Part shown: one piece after another, positions 7,454-17,991 of the stretch
How the letters are laid out: every line of letters starts with the position of its first letter
How positions within the stretch are numbered: the stretch's first letter is position 1
NCBI GenBank assembly: GCA_958295985.1
Contig: OY282432.1
Location: 3,691,001 to 3,755,000, forward strand
DNA length: 64,000 nt
Reading direction: 5' to 3'
Source: an uncultured Candidatus Binatia bacterium
GTDB lineage: Bacteria; Desulfobacterota; Binatia; UBA9968; JAJDTQ01
Program-made: the position numbers and the translations under genes
The notes under the pieces: model-generated
What the model was told of the DNA's origin: nothing
What the model saw: only the letters and a program-made list of their open reading frames with translations
Databases searched by the model: none

Positions 7454-9091
7454 CTACGCGACCTTTTCCCGGGCCTCCTGGATCTTTTCCACCACCACTT
7501 CGACGTCGCCCTCGTCGACGAAGGGCGACAGGATATAGGATTTCAGGGCGTAGATGGGTTCCCCGTAGCGGGTGTGGCGATAGCAGTCGGTGGAGGAGAT
7601 GAGGACGCCGCGTCCGGCCATGGCCTCCGAATACACGTACTGGAAGATGGCTCGGTTGTAGGCGTTGTGTGTGAGCAGGGTATCCCGATGGGCGGGATCG
7701 TCGAATTCCTGGCCCTTGATCGAAAAGGTATCGATGCCCAAGGGATAGGCGCGGAAGAGCGTGACCGTGCCGAAATTGTCCCGGTTCAGCACGGTGGTGC
7801 CTTCATAACCTTCGAGATGCTCGCGCAGGATCTGGGTCATCTCGACCATGTGGCCGAGCAGGACCTGCAGGCCCTGCTCGCCGAACAGGCGATAATTGGC
7901 CAGGGCCGCAAGGGGCCCGCTCCCCGCCCTGGACGCTTCCAGGGTGTACATGCCGGGCCGGTGTTCGCCAAAGTGATAGAGATACGGCATCTCTTCCGGC
8001 AGCCGCGTCACCCGGCGCAGGTCCTCGCAGTCCTTGAAGAGGACGAGGCTGGAAATGTACGGGGCGAAGCCGGTCTTGTGGAAGTCGACGCCAACGGAAT
8101 CGGCCAGCGACAGATGGCGTATGCGACGACACGCGCCCGCCAGGGCGCGCAGGGTGCGCGGCCGAAACCCCAGAGGGTTACGCTCGAAATCATAGTGGTT
8201 GAACACCGACCAGGCCCAGCCGATGACCGCGTCGGCGTGAACGTGCGGGCGATAGGCGAGTTGGAACTCCTCCGTCAGGTTGTCCCGCAGGGTCACGATA
8301 CCCTTCAGGTCGTCCAACCCGAAGGCGTCGGTGGTCCCCAGGGTGGCGATGATGGCGGCGATCTTCTTTCCGCCGGCCAGCGCGGTCCGGGCGGCTTCCT
8401 CCAGCCGGCCCAGGTCCATTTCGTTCTCGGCCGTCGTCGGAATGGTGATCAGATTGTCCACGCCTATTCCGAGCCACCCGGTGATGCTCCGGGCGCAGTA
8501 GTGTCCGGCCTCCGAAACGATGACGACCACGTCTTCGGGTACACCCTTCTGCATGGCCTGGGGACAGGCCTTCTCCAGCCCGATCTTCACCCCGTAGAGC
8601 GACGTGCCGGTGCCGCCGAAGGTAAACACGCCGCTCGCCTGTTCCGGGTCGTAACCGACCAATCGGGCAGTGATGCCCGCGGCCTCGACCTCGGCCAGCG
8701 CCACGAGGCGGCTGTACTCGTCCCAGACCACGTTGGCGTTGTGCAGCGACGAGAGCAGGACGCCGATCAGACTCGGAATGGTCGGCGGCGGGATGACGTT
8801 CTGCTGGGCGCGGGGATGGCCGACGATGGTCATGCCCTGCAGATGGCCCACGAGGTCGGAGGTGACCGCCTCCACCGAGGACATGCGCGGCGGCAGGGTC
8901 GTGCGCCTCGCTTCCTCGAAGTCGCCGGGCACGATGGAGCCGAGGATCGGCAACTGCGTCTTCAACCCATCGACCTGGTCCAGGGCGCGCATGATGGAGT
9001 GTACGAAATAGGAGTCGTGGATCGAGTCGGATACGGGTTGGGGAAACGCGAGCCGGATCTTGTTCAGGACGTCGCGATAGGGAGTGGACAT
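7454..9091 (-). CDS. Group II pyridoxal-phosphate-dependent decarboxylase family protein
   Basis: The 545-residue enzyme belongs to the glutamate/aromatic-amino-acid decarboxylase and sphingosine-phosphate lyase superfamily. TFGGTGTSLYGVKIG is the cofactor phosphate region, HADAVIGWAW holds the conserved Asp/Ala, and SVGVDFHKTGF contains the Schiff-base lysine (about residue 330). It lacks a signal peptide. Chain length exceeds most bacterial decarboxylases (about 460-500) and I cannot assign the amino acid. It is convergent with the hydrolase gene at 6310 and divergent from the amidohydrolase gene at 9198. Confidence 0.85.
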   Translation of the reverse strand: MSTPYRDVLNKIRLAFPQPVSDSIHDSYFVHSIMRALDQVDGLKTQLPILGSIVPGDFEEARRTTLPPRMSSVEAVTSDLVGHLQGMTIVGHPRAQQNVIPPPTIPSLIGVLLSSLHNANVVWDEYSRLVALAEVEAAGITARLVGYDPEQASGVFTFGGTGTSLYGVKIGLEKACPQAMQKGVPEDVVVIVSEAGHYCARSITGWLGIGVDNLITIPTTAENEMDLGRLEEAARTALAGGKKIAAIIATLGTTDAFGLDDLKGIVTLRDNLTEEFQLAYRPHVHADAVIGWAWSVFNHYDFERNPLGFRPRTLRALAGACRRIRHLSLADSVGVDFHKTGFAPYISSLVLFKDCEDLRRVTRLPEEMPYLYHFGEHRPGMYTLEASRAGSGPLAALANYRLFGEQGLQVLLGHMVEMTQILREHLEGYEGTTVLNRDNFGTVTLFRAYPLGIDTFSIKGQEFDDPAHRDTLLTHNAYNRAIFQYVYSEAMAGRGVLISSTDCYRHTRYGEPIYALKSYILSPFVDEGDVEVVVEKIQEAREKVA

Positions 9092-9197
9092 GGGATATCA
9101 TCCGTGCGAGACTTCGCCAGTATACGCGAAAAACCGGTATTGACAAGGGACTCCGAACGATCTCGACCCTTTCGCTGACAAGACGGGAGCAACGACC

Positions 9198-10961
9198 ATG
9201 AGCATTCGCAGCCGAAAGGGCGCCTGCGTACTCTTGTGCGCGACTTTGGCCTGGGGCGTTACCGCGGTATCCGTGGCCGAGGAAACGTTGTTCGTCAAGG
9301 GCGCCGTCTGGACGGCCGATGCGTCGCGTCCCCGGGCCCAGGCGGTCCTCGTCCGCGACGGGCGGATCGCGTACGTCGGCACGAGCGAGGAGGCATCGAA
9401 ACAGGCCGGCGACGGCGCCCGGGTCCTTGACCTGCGCGGCAGGATGCTCCTTCCCGGTTTCGTGGAATCCCACTCCCATCCCGCGGTGGCCGGTCTGCTC
9501 AACTCCAAACTTCAGGTCATCGGCACCCGGACCGTCGCCGACGTGCAGGCGGCGCTCAAGACCTATGCCGACGCCCATCCCAACGAGAAGGCCTTGTTCG
9601 GCTTCGGCTTCCCGAGCGCCCTCAACACCGCCGTCAATGCGGCCGGCGTGAAAGGCCCCTACCGCAAGGACCTGGACGCGGTGGTTTCCGACCGGCCGGT
9701 GGTGCTCATTGCCCTCGACGCCCACAGCGCCTGGGTGAACAGCAAGGCATTGGCGGTCGCCGGCATCACCAGGGACACACCCGATCCACTGCCCGGAGTC
9801 CATTACTACCAACGCGACGGGAATGGGAACCCCACGGGCTGGATGGTGGAAGGCAACGCCTTCTGGCCGTTGGTGCCGCTCTTCGGCATCGGCTCCGAAA
9901 AGGACTTCCGCACGGCCCTGTCCGCGGTCCTGCCCAGCTATTCGGCCATGGGGATCACCACCGTGTTCGACGCCGGCATTCCCGGTGGCGACACCATGCT
10001 GCGCAACGCACTCAAGGCGCTCGCGGGGATGGAGCGCGACGGGACGCTGCCCCTGCGCTACCGCGCCAGCGTCTATCTCAACAGCCCGAAGGTGAAGGGC
10101 GCCGACATGGTGCAGAGCATCACCGGCATGCGCCGGGACTTCGCCTCCGACTTCATCGACGTTCACACGGCAAAGATTCCGAACGACGGCACCATCGAAG
10201 GCGAGACCGCCGCGGTTCTCGAACCCTATGCGGCCGGCGGCAGCGGCGCCGTGCTGCTCTCGGGAGAACCGTTCGTCCGGTTGCTCGCGGCCCTGCGGAA
10301 GGCTGACCTGGACGCGCACGTCCACGCCATCGGCGACCGCACGCTGCGCGAGACGCTGGACGCGGTGGCCGCCGCCCGGGACGCCGTTCCCGAATCGGAC
10401 AGCCGCGTCACCGTCGCCCACGTCATGCTCGCCCATCCCGACGATCTGCGGCGCATGAGGGCGCTCGACGTCATGGTCCAGACCACGCCCCATTGGGCGC
10501 ACGACTTGAGCGGGACCCTGGAACTCTATTCGAGCCTGCTCGACCCCGAGCGAGGCGCCAACGTCATGCTCCTGCAAGACCTGTGGGATGCCTCGCCGGT
10601 CGTCGCCTTCGGCGCCGATTACCCCGCCACGGGCCTTCCCTTCCCGCAGACGTCTCCTCTTTACGGCATCGAGATCGGTCACACGCGCCGCAAGCCGGGC
10701 GCCGCCGAAGGCGCGCCGCTTCCCCCCACCGGTCAACGGTTGTCGCTCACCGACCTCCTCAAGGGCTATACGGTCAACGGCGCCCGCCAGCTTCGCCTCG
10801 AAGAAAAGGTCGGCGTCATCGCCCCGGGCAGACAAGCCGACTTGGTGGTGCTGGAGCGTGACCTGTTCCGTGAGCCGCCGCACGGCATCCACACCGTGCG
10901 GGTCGATCTGACCATGGTAGCGGGACGCACCGTCTTCAAGCGCGACGGGGCCGGGCTCTAG
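9198..10961 (+). CDS. Exported amidohydrolase family 3 protein (YtcJ-like)
   Basis: The 587-residue protein starts with a signal peptide (basic RSRK, hydrophobic core, probable cleavage after VSVA, near residue 28). The mature part is a metal-dependent amidohydrolase: a FVKGAVWTADASRPRAQAVLVRDGRIAYVG N-terminal strand set, the metal motif ESHSHP near residue 95, HAIGDRTLRETLD and ARQLRLEEKVGVIAPGRQADLVVLERD at the end. YtcJ-type enzymes hydrolyse amides or N-acyl groups; the substrate here is unknown. GGGAGC precedes the ATG. It lies divergent from the PLP decarboxylase gene. Confidence 0.87.
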   Translation: MSIRSRKGACVLLCATLAWGVTAVSVAEETLFVKGAVWTADASRPRAQAVLVRDGRIAYVGTSEEASKQAGDGARVLDLRGRMLLPGFVESHSHPAVAGLLNSKLQVIGTRTVADVQAALKTYADAHPNEKALFGFGFPSALNTAVNAAGVKGPYRKDLDAVVSDRPVVLIALDAHSAWVNSKALAVAGITRDTPDPLPGVHYYQRDGNGNPTGWMVEGNAFWPLVPLFGIGSEKDFRTALSAVLPSYSAMGITTVFDAGIPGGDTMLRNALKALAGMERDGTLPLRYRASVYLNSPKVKGADMVQSITGMRRDFASDFIDVHTAKIPNDGTIEGETAAVLEPYAAGGSGAVLLSGEPFVRLLAALRKADLDAHVHAIGDRTLRETLDAVAAARDAVPESDSRVTVAHVMLAHPDDLRRMRALDVMVQTTPHWAHDLSGTLELYSSLLDPERGANVMLLQDLWDASPVVAFGADYPATGLPFPQTSPLYGIEIGHTRRKPGAAEGAPLPPTGQRLSLTDLLKGYTVNGARQLRLEEKVGVIAPGRQADLVVLERDLFREPPHGIHTVRVDLTMVAGRTVFKRDGAGL

Positions 10962-10991
10962 TGGGGTAGTGCAGGTCGTGTCCCCCGGGCG

Positions 10992-11699
10992 TCAATCGAA
11001 CAGGCGCAGCAGCGAGTCGACCGCGGCCCGGGTGTCCGAGAAGTCGGACAGGAGGTGGTCGGGCGCGATGGTCGCGAGTTCCTCCACCGGGTGGCGGCCG
11101 GTTCCCACCAGAAGGCATTTCATTCCGTTCTCTCTGGCCGCTTCGAGATCCCTGGGCGTGTCGCCGACGATGACGCAGTGGCGGGGCTCCACCGGAAGGT
11201 TCAGATGGCGGCGCCAGCGTTCCATGGCGATCCCGGGAAGGTCGTTGCGCTCGGCGGAGTCGCTGCCGAAGGCGCCGGGGCCGATGTGCTCGCCCACGCC
11301 GGCGGCCCGGAGCTTCAATCGGGCGGTGACCTCCATGTTGCCGGTGACGACGCCGAGGCAGACCTGCGGCAAGCCGCTCAGTTCACGCACCAACTCGGGG
11401 ACGCCGGCAAGCGCCAGCACCCGGGTGGGACCCTCGGAGATGGCGCGCTCGTAGCACGCCTCCAGATGGCCGCTGAAAGTCCCCCAGTCCGCCGGCCCCC
11501 ACCCCAAGTCCCGGCCCGCGAGATCGAAGATCTCCTGCAGGATCTGCGGATCGGTCTTGCCGTCGGGCCGGACCGTGCGGATGTCCCCGGGAAAGCCGAA
11601 GGTCCTGAGGATCGCCTGGTTGAAGGCGACGTGGCCGTTATGGGAACGGAGCAGGGTGCCGTCGAGATCGAAGAAGACAATCTTGCGCGCGGTGGCCAT
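10992..11699 (-). CDS. HAD-superfamily hydrolase (phosphoglycolate phosphatase-like)
   Basis: The 235-residue protein shows HAD motif I as FFDLDGTLLRSH near the N-terminus, motif II as VVTGNME, a Lys/Arg region around ERWRRH, and motif IV as VIVGDTPRDLEAA. The helical cap between motifs I and II is the subfamily I size typical of phosphoglycolate phosphatase and related sugar-phosphate or nucleotide phosphatases. I take the ATG at 11699, since the in-frame extension to 11810 is unlike protein and runs towards the riboswitch region. There is no strong ribosome site. It is transcribed away from the serA operon. Confidence 0.85.
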   Translation of the reverse strand: MATARKIVFFDLDGTLLRSHNGHVAFNQAILRTFGFPGDIRTVRPDGKTDPQILQEIFDLAGRDLGWGPADWGTFSGHLEACYERAISEGPTRVLALAGVPELVRELSGLPQVCLGVVTGNMEVTARLKLRAAGVGEHIGPGAFGSDSAERNDLPGIAMERWRRHLNLPVEPRHCVIVGDTPRDLEAARENGMKCLLVGTGRHPVEELATIAPDHLLSDFSDTRAAVDSLLRLFD

Positions 11700-11834
11700 G
11701 GGCACTTGAGAATCTATCGGGTTGGGCGCCGTATGGGAAGAGACGCGGGGGAAGAGGCGCGGCGCGCGGGCCGCCGGGCAAAGCCGGGGAACTACCGGCG
11801 GAATTGACAAGACCGCCCGGCCAAGCTACGAATA

Positions 11835-11910
11835 AGGTCGCACAACTGGCGTGTACGTGGATGCAACCACGGGGGAGTGCTCAACTGCTGGACGGCCGAA
11901 CGCCTGGGTC
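11835..11910 (+). ncRNA. ZTP (pfl-motif) riboswitch aptamer
   Basis: The segment fits the ZTP/ZMP-binding pfl aptamer. The first domain reads GCAC (11840-11843), ACTGGCG, hairpin GTGG/CCAC (11857-11870), the conserved GGGGGA and GTGC (11877-11880) closing the stem. The second domain ends in the conserved CGCCTGGG (11901-11908). The expected pseudoknot is present: GGCG at 11848-11851 can pair with CGCC at 11901-11904. The aptamer reports the purine intermediates ZMP/ZTP, a sign of 10-formyl-tetrahydrofolate shortage, which fits a downstream operon for serine (one-carbon donor) and purA. Confidence 0.85.
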
Positions 11911-11938
11911 TCTGTGCCGAAGAGGTTCAGGCTTTTTT
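11902..11938 (+). terminator. Intrinsic terminator forming the riboswitch expression platform
   Basis: GCCTGGGTCTCT (11902-11913) pairs along all 12 bases, including G-U pairs, with AGAGGTTCAGGC (11921-11932), followed by six T residues (11933-11938). The left arm reuses the CGCCTGGG element of the aptamer, so ligand binding through the pseudoknot and terminator folding exclude each other. This predicts an ON switch: ZTP bound means read-through into the aminotransferase-serA-purA operon. Confidence 0.85.
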
Positions 11939-11989
11939 GTGCGCAAATCCCGTTGAGGGGACGAGTCACGCGCCATCGGACGGTGCCCC

Positions 11990-13147
11990 ATGATCAAGCA
12001 ATATCTCCTGTCTCCCGGGCCGACGCCCATTCCCAACGAAGTGCAGTTGGCCATGGCCCGGACCATGATCCATCACCGGACGCCGGAGTTCGCGGCGGTC
12101 CTGGAGGAGGCGCGGCAGGGCTTGAAGACCCTGTTCGGGGCGAACGACGATGTGATCATCCTGGCCTCGTCCGGGACCGGCGCCATGGAGGCCGCGGTGG
12201 CCAACCTCTTCTCGCCGGAAGACAAGGTCGTGGTGATCAACGGCGGCAAGTTCGGCGAGCGGTGGTTGCGCCTGGGCCGCGCCTTCGGCCTCGACGTGGT
12301 GGAGATCAAGGTGGAGTGGGGCACGGCCGTGGAAGTCCGTGCCGTGGAACAGGCGCTCCGGACCAATCCCGACGCCAAGGGCGTGCTCGTCCAGGCCAGC
12401 GAGACATCCACCACCACGCTGCATCCGGTGCGCGAGATCGCGGCTCTCACCCGCGACGGAGGGCCGTTGCTCGTGGTGGACGGCGTCACCGCGGTGGGCG
12501 TGCTGTCCGTGCCCATGGACGACTGGGGCATCGATGCCCTGGTGACGGGCTCCCAGAAGGCCCTCATGCTGCCGCCGGGGCTGGCCTTCATCGGTCTGAG
12601 CGAGCGCGCCTGGCAACGGACTCGGGAAACCGCATCCCCGCGCTTCTACTTTGACCTGGAGAGCGAGCGGAAGGGGCAGGCCAAGGGCTCCACCGCCTAT
12701 ACGCCCGCGGTGTCGCTGGTGTTCGGGCTCTGCGCCGCCCTCAAGCTGATGCGCGAGGAGGGCCTGGAGCGCGTCTATGCGCGGCACGACCGGATGGCGC
12801 GCGCCACCCGCGCCGCGGCCACGGCCATGGGGCTCGAGCTGCTGGCGCCGGACAACCCGAGCCCCGCGGCCACGGGCTTCTACGTACCCGAAGGCTCCGA
12901 CGGCGACGCGTTGCTGGAGTACCTGCGGGCGCGCATGGGCGTCACCTTTGCCGAGGGACAGGACCATTTGCAGGGAAAGGTCATCCGCATCGCCCACGTG
13001 GGCCACATGGGCGCTTTCGACGTGATCGTGGCCGTCAGCGCGCTGGAGATGGCCTTCCGGCAGTTCGGGCTTCCGGTCACTCTCGGCCGGGGCGTGGCCG
13101 CGGCCCAGGAGATCCTGCTGGAGGCGCTGGACCGACCATGGACTTGA
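11990..13147 (+). CDS. Class V aminotransferase (serine-pyruvate / alanine-glyoxylate type), probable phosphoserine aminotransferase
   Basis: The 385-residue enzyme starts YLLSPGPTPIPNEV, has the class V phosphate-binding region SSGTGAMEAAVANL, the cofactor Asp in LVVDGVTAVG and the Schiff-base lysine in GSQKALMLPPG. Members of this family act on serine, alanine, glyoxylate or phosphoserine. Its place ahead of serA, with only a short spacer, argues that it supplies the transamination step of serine synthesis, as such homologues replace SerC in several bacteria; that is inference. It is the first gene behind the ZTP riboswitch, 51 bases after the terminator T-run. Confidence 0.9.
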   Translation: MIKQYLLSPGPTPIPNEVQLAMARTMIHHRTPEFAAVLEEARQGLKTLFGANDDVIILASSGTGAMEAAVANLFSPEDKVVVINGGKFGERWLRLGRAFGLDVVEIKVEWGTAVEVRAVEQALRTNPDAKGVLVQASETSTTTLHPVREIAALTRDGGPLLVVDGVTAVGVLSVPMDDWGIDALVTGSQKALMLPPGLAFIGLSERAWQRTRETASPRFYFDLESERKGQAKGSTAYTPAVSLVFGLCAALKLMREEGLERVYARHDRMARATRAAATAMGLELLAPDNPSPAATGFYVPEGSDGDALLEYLRARMGVTFAEGQDHLQGKVIRIAHVGHMGAFDVIVAVSALEMAFRQFGLPVTLGRGVAAAQEILLEALDRPWT

Positions 13148-13212
13148 CGGACTATCGCGACGCGACCGTCAGGGGCGCGACGGAAACGGAGAGTAACGGT
13201 GAGGGGGACATG

Positions 13213-16105
<2,893 letters not shown>

Positions 16106-16115
16106 GGGCCCGTCC

Positions 16116-17834
16116 TCATGGCGCGGCTTCGGACCCTCTCGGATCCGAGGCGCCGGTGATGCTTCGGCCCTCGACCCCAATGGCTTGAACCGCACCCCGT
16201 AGCCGCCTCCGCCGGACCGTGTGACCCTTCTCCTCGAGCGCGGCCACCGCTTCATCGCTCACGGACGTCTCGACCTCCACGGTCGGCGGCACGTCCGTCG
16301 TAACGTGGATGCGCGCGGCGGCGAGGGCCTCGGTCAGCGGCATGCGGAAATCCACGACGTTGAGGATCGTCTGCAGCACCGCCCCGGTCGTCTGCGAGCC
16401 TCCGGAAGCACCGATGATCAGTACCGGCCGGCCGTCCCGCAGCAGGATCGCCGGAGTCAGGCTGTTGGCAGGCCGGCTTCGCGGCTTGAGGACGTTGGGG
16501 GCATCGTCGGCGGAGCCCCCGAGCCCACCGGGAAGCGAAAAGTCCCGCATCTGATTGTTGAGGATGACGCCGGTTCCACGCACCAGCACCTTGGCGCCGA
16601 ACGGGTTGCCGATGGCAAGGCTCATGGAGACGGCATTGCCGTCCCCATCCAGCACGCTGACATGTTGGGCGCCGCTCCTCCTCCGCTTCCGGGCCGTCCA
16701 CGTCGCGACGGTCCGGCGCGCCGCCAGATCCATGGAGATCTGCCTGCGCACCGCGGAGGCCCGTTCCCTGGAGGTGATCCGCTGAACCGGGACCTCGTTG
16801 GAATCCGGGTCCCCCAGCCATTCCACCAGGTCCCGGGTGCCCGCTTTCGTCGTTTCCGCCACCAAGTGCAGGTAGGCCCCCGAGTTATGGCGGAACTGGT
16901 CCGGACCATAGCCTTCCATGACGTTCAACAGACCCACCAACGCCACGCCCCCGGCGCTCGGCGGCGGCGCCGTGATCACCGTCGTGTCCCGGTAACGGCC
17001 GATCAGCGGCCGGCGCCAGACGGGTTTGTAGCTATTGAGATCGTCCAGGGTCACGGTGCCGCCGCCGTTCTTGATCCGTGCGGCAATGGACTGGCCCACG
17101 GCCCCCTCGTAGAATCCCGCGGCACCCTCCCGGGCGATGGTCTTGAGGGTCTCCGCCAACTCCGGTTGGCGGACCGTCTCTCCCACCTCGTGGGGCGCCC
17201 CGGATCCCTTCAGGAAGATGCGCGAAAAATTGGCGCGTTGCCGCAGCAGCGACAGATTCTCCTCGACCACCTGCCGTAGCCGAGGGGTTACCCGAGCCCC
17301 TTCCGCGGCGTGACGGATGGCCGGAGCCAGCACGGTCTCCAACGGCAAACTCCCGAACCTCTTCAGGGCCTCGGTGAGGCCCGCCACGCTTCCGGGAACC
17401 GCCACGGCCAGGGCCCCGGTCTCGAGGCGGCCCGCACGGGCGCCGTCTTCCGTCCGGTAGAGCCCCGGGGCCGCGGCCGCGGGGGACACTGCCGTGAAGT
17501 CCAGCGTGTGAGCCTTCTTCTCCCTCGACTGATAGACCACCATGACTCCGCCCCCGCCCAGGCCCGACGAAGCCGGCTCCACCACCGCCAGGGCAAACGC
17601 CGTCGCGACCGCGGCGTCAACGGCGTTGCCGCCCTGTTCGAGGATATCCATTCCGGCCCTGACCGCGGCGTGGCTATCCGAGACCACAACACCGTCCAGG
17701 GGAGTCTGGGCAAAGGAAACCGACGAACCTGAAAACAGTGAAAAGCCGAGGATGAAGTTTGTGGTGAAACGGCGGAATCGGACTGCAACGGTCATGACAG
17801 TCACCACCATGCATCGCATCCGGTCGAGGGTCAT
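16116..17834 (-). CDS. Gamma-glutamyltransferase-family protein lacking the catalytic threonine
   Basis: The 572-residue protein has a signal peptide (RFRRF, hydrophobic stretch, cleavage near SFAQ, about residue 42) and aligns over its length with periplasmic gamma-glutamyltranspeptidase: GNAVDAAVATAFALAVVEPASSG, AGGFYEG-like GAAGFYEGAVG, and the small-subunit start GAQHVSVLDGDGNAVSMS and GTGVILNNQMRDFS, GASGGSQTTGAVLQ. Enzymes of this family self-cleave at a Thr in T-T-H-x-S-V; here the two positions are Ala389 and Gln390 (codons 16668-16670 and 16665-16667). Autoprocessing and classical catalysis should therefore fail. It may be a non-catalytic or altered homologue. Convergent with purA. 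Confidence 0.85.
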   Translation of the reverse strand: MTLDRMRCMVVTVMTVAVRFRRFTTNFILGFSLFSGSSVSFAQTPLDGVVVSDSHAAVRAGMDILEQGGNAVDAAVATAFALAVVEPASSGLGGGGVMVVYQSREKKAHTLDFTAVSPAAAAPGLYRTEDGARAGRLETGALAVAVPGSVAGLTEALKRFGSLPLETVLAPAIRHAAEGARVTPRLRQVVEENLSLLRQRANFSRIFLKGSGAPHEVGETVRQPELAETLKTIAREGAAGFYEGAVGQSIAARIKNGGGTVTLDDLNSYKPVWRRPLIGRYRDTTVITAPPPSAGGVALVGLLNVMEGYGPDQFRHNSGAYLHLVAETTKAGTRDLVEWLGDPDSNEVPVQRITSRERASAVRRQISMDLAARRTVATWTARKRRRSGAQHVSVLDGDGNAVSMSLAIGNPFGAKVLVRGTGVILNNQMRDFSLPGGLGGSADDAPNVLKPRSRPANSLTPAILLRDGRPVLIIGASGGSQTTGAVLQTILNVVDFRMPLTEALAAARIHVTTDVPPTVEVETSVSDEAVAALEEKGHTVRRRRLRGAVQAIGVEGRSITGASDPRGSEAAP

Positions 17835-17991
17835 TGCCTGTTTAGTTCCTTATCGTCGGGTTTGCAACATCAAACTTTTTCGGGAACACCGGTTGTGCTA
17901 ACCTTGCCGGGTGTCCTGGAGCCTGGGTTCCACCACACCCGCTTCCGCAAGATCGCGAGGCACAGGCCCGGCAACCATCTGGAGAAGACGC

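Noticed and set aside
6797..9178. A 793-codon plus-strand frame across the hydrolase and decarboxylase genes
   Set aside because: Low-complexity translation (Ser/Arg/Pro runs) that is a shadow of two real genes.
8190..10892. A 900-codon open frame on the minus strand across the amidohydrolase gene
   Set aside because: High GC opens shadow frames. It overlaps two strongly supported genes and its translation is rich in Arg/Gly/His without domain structure.
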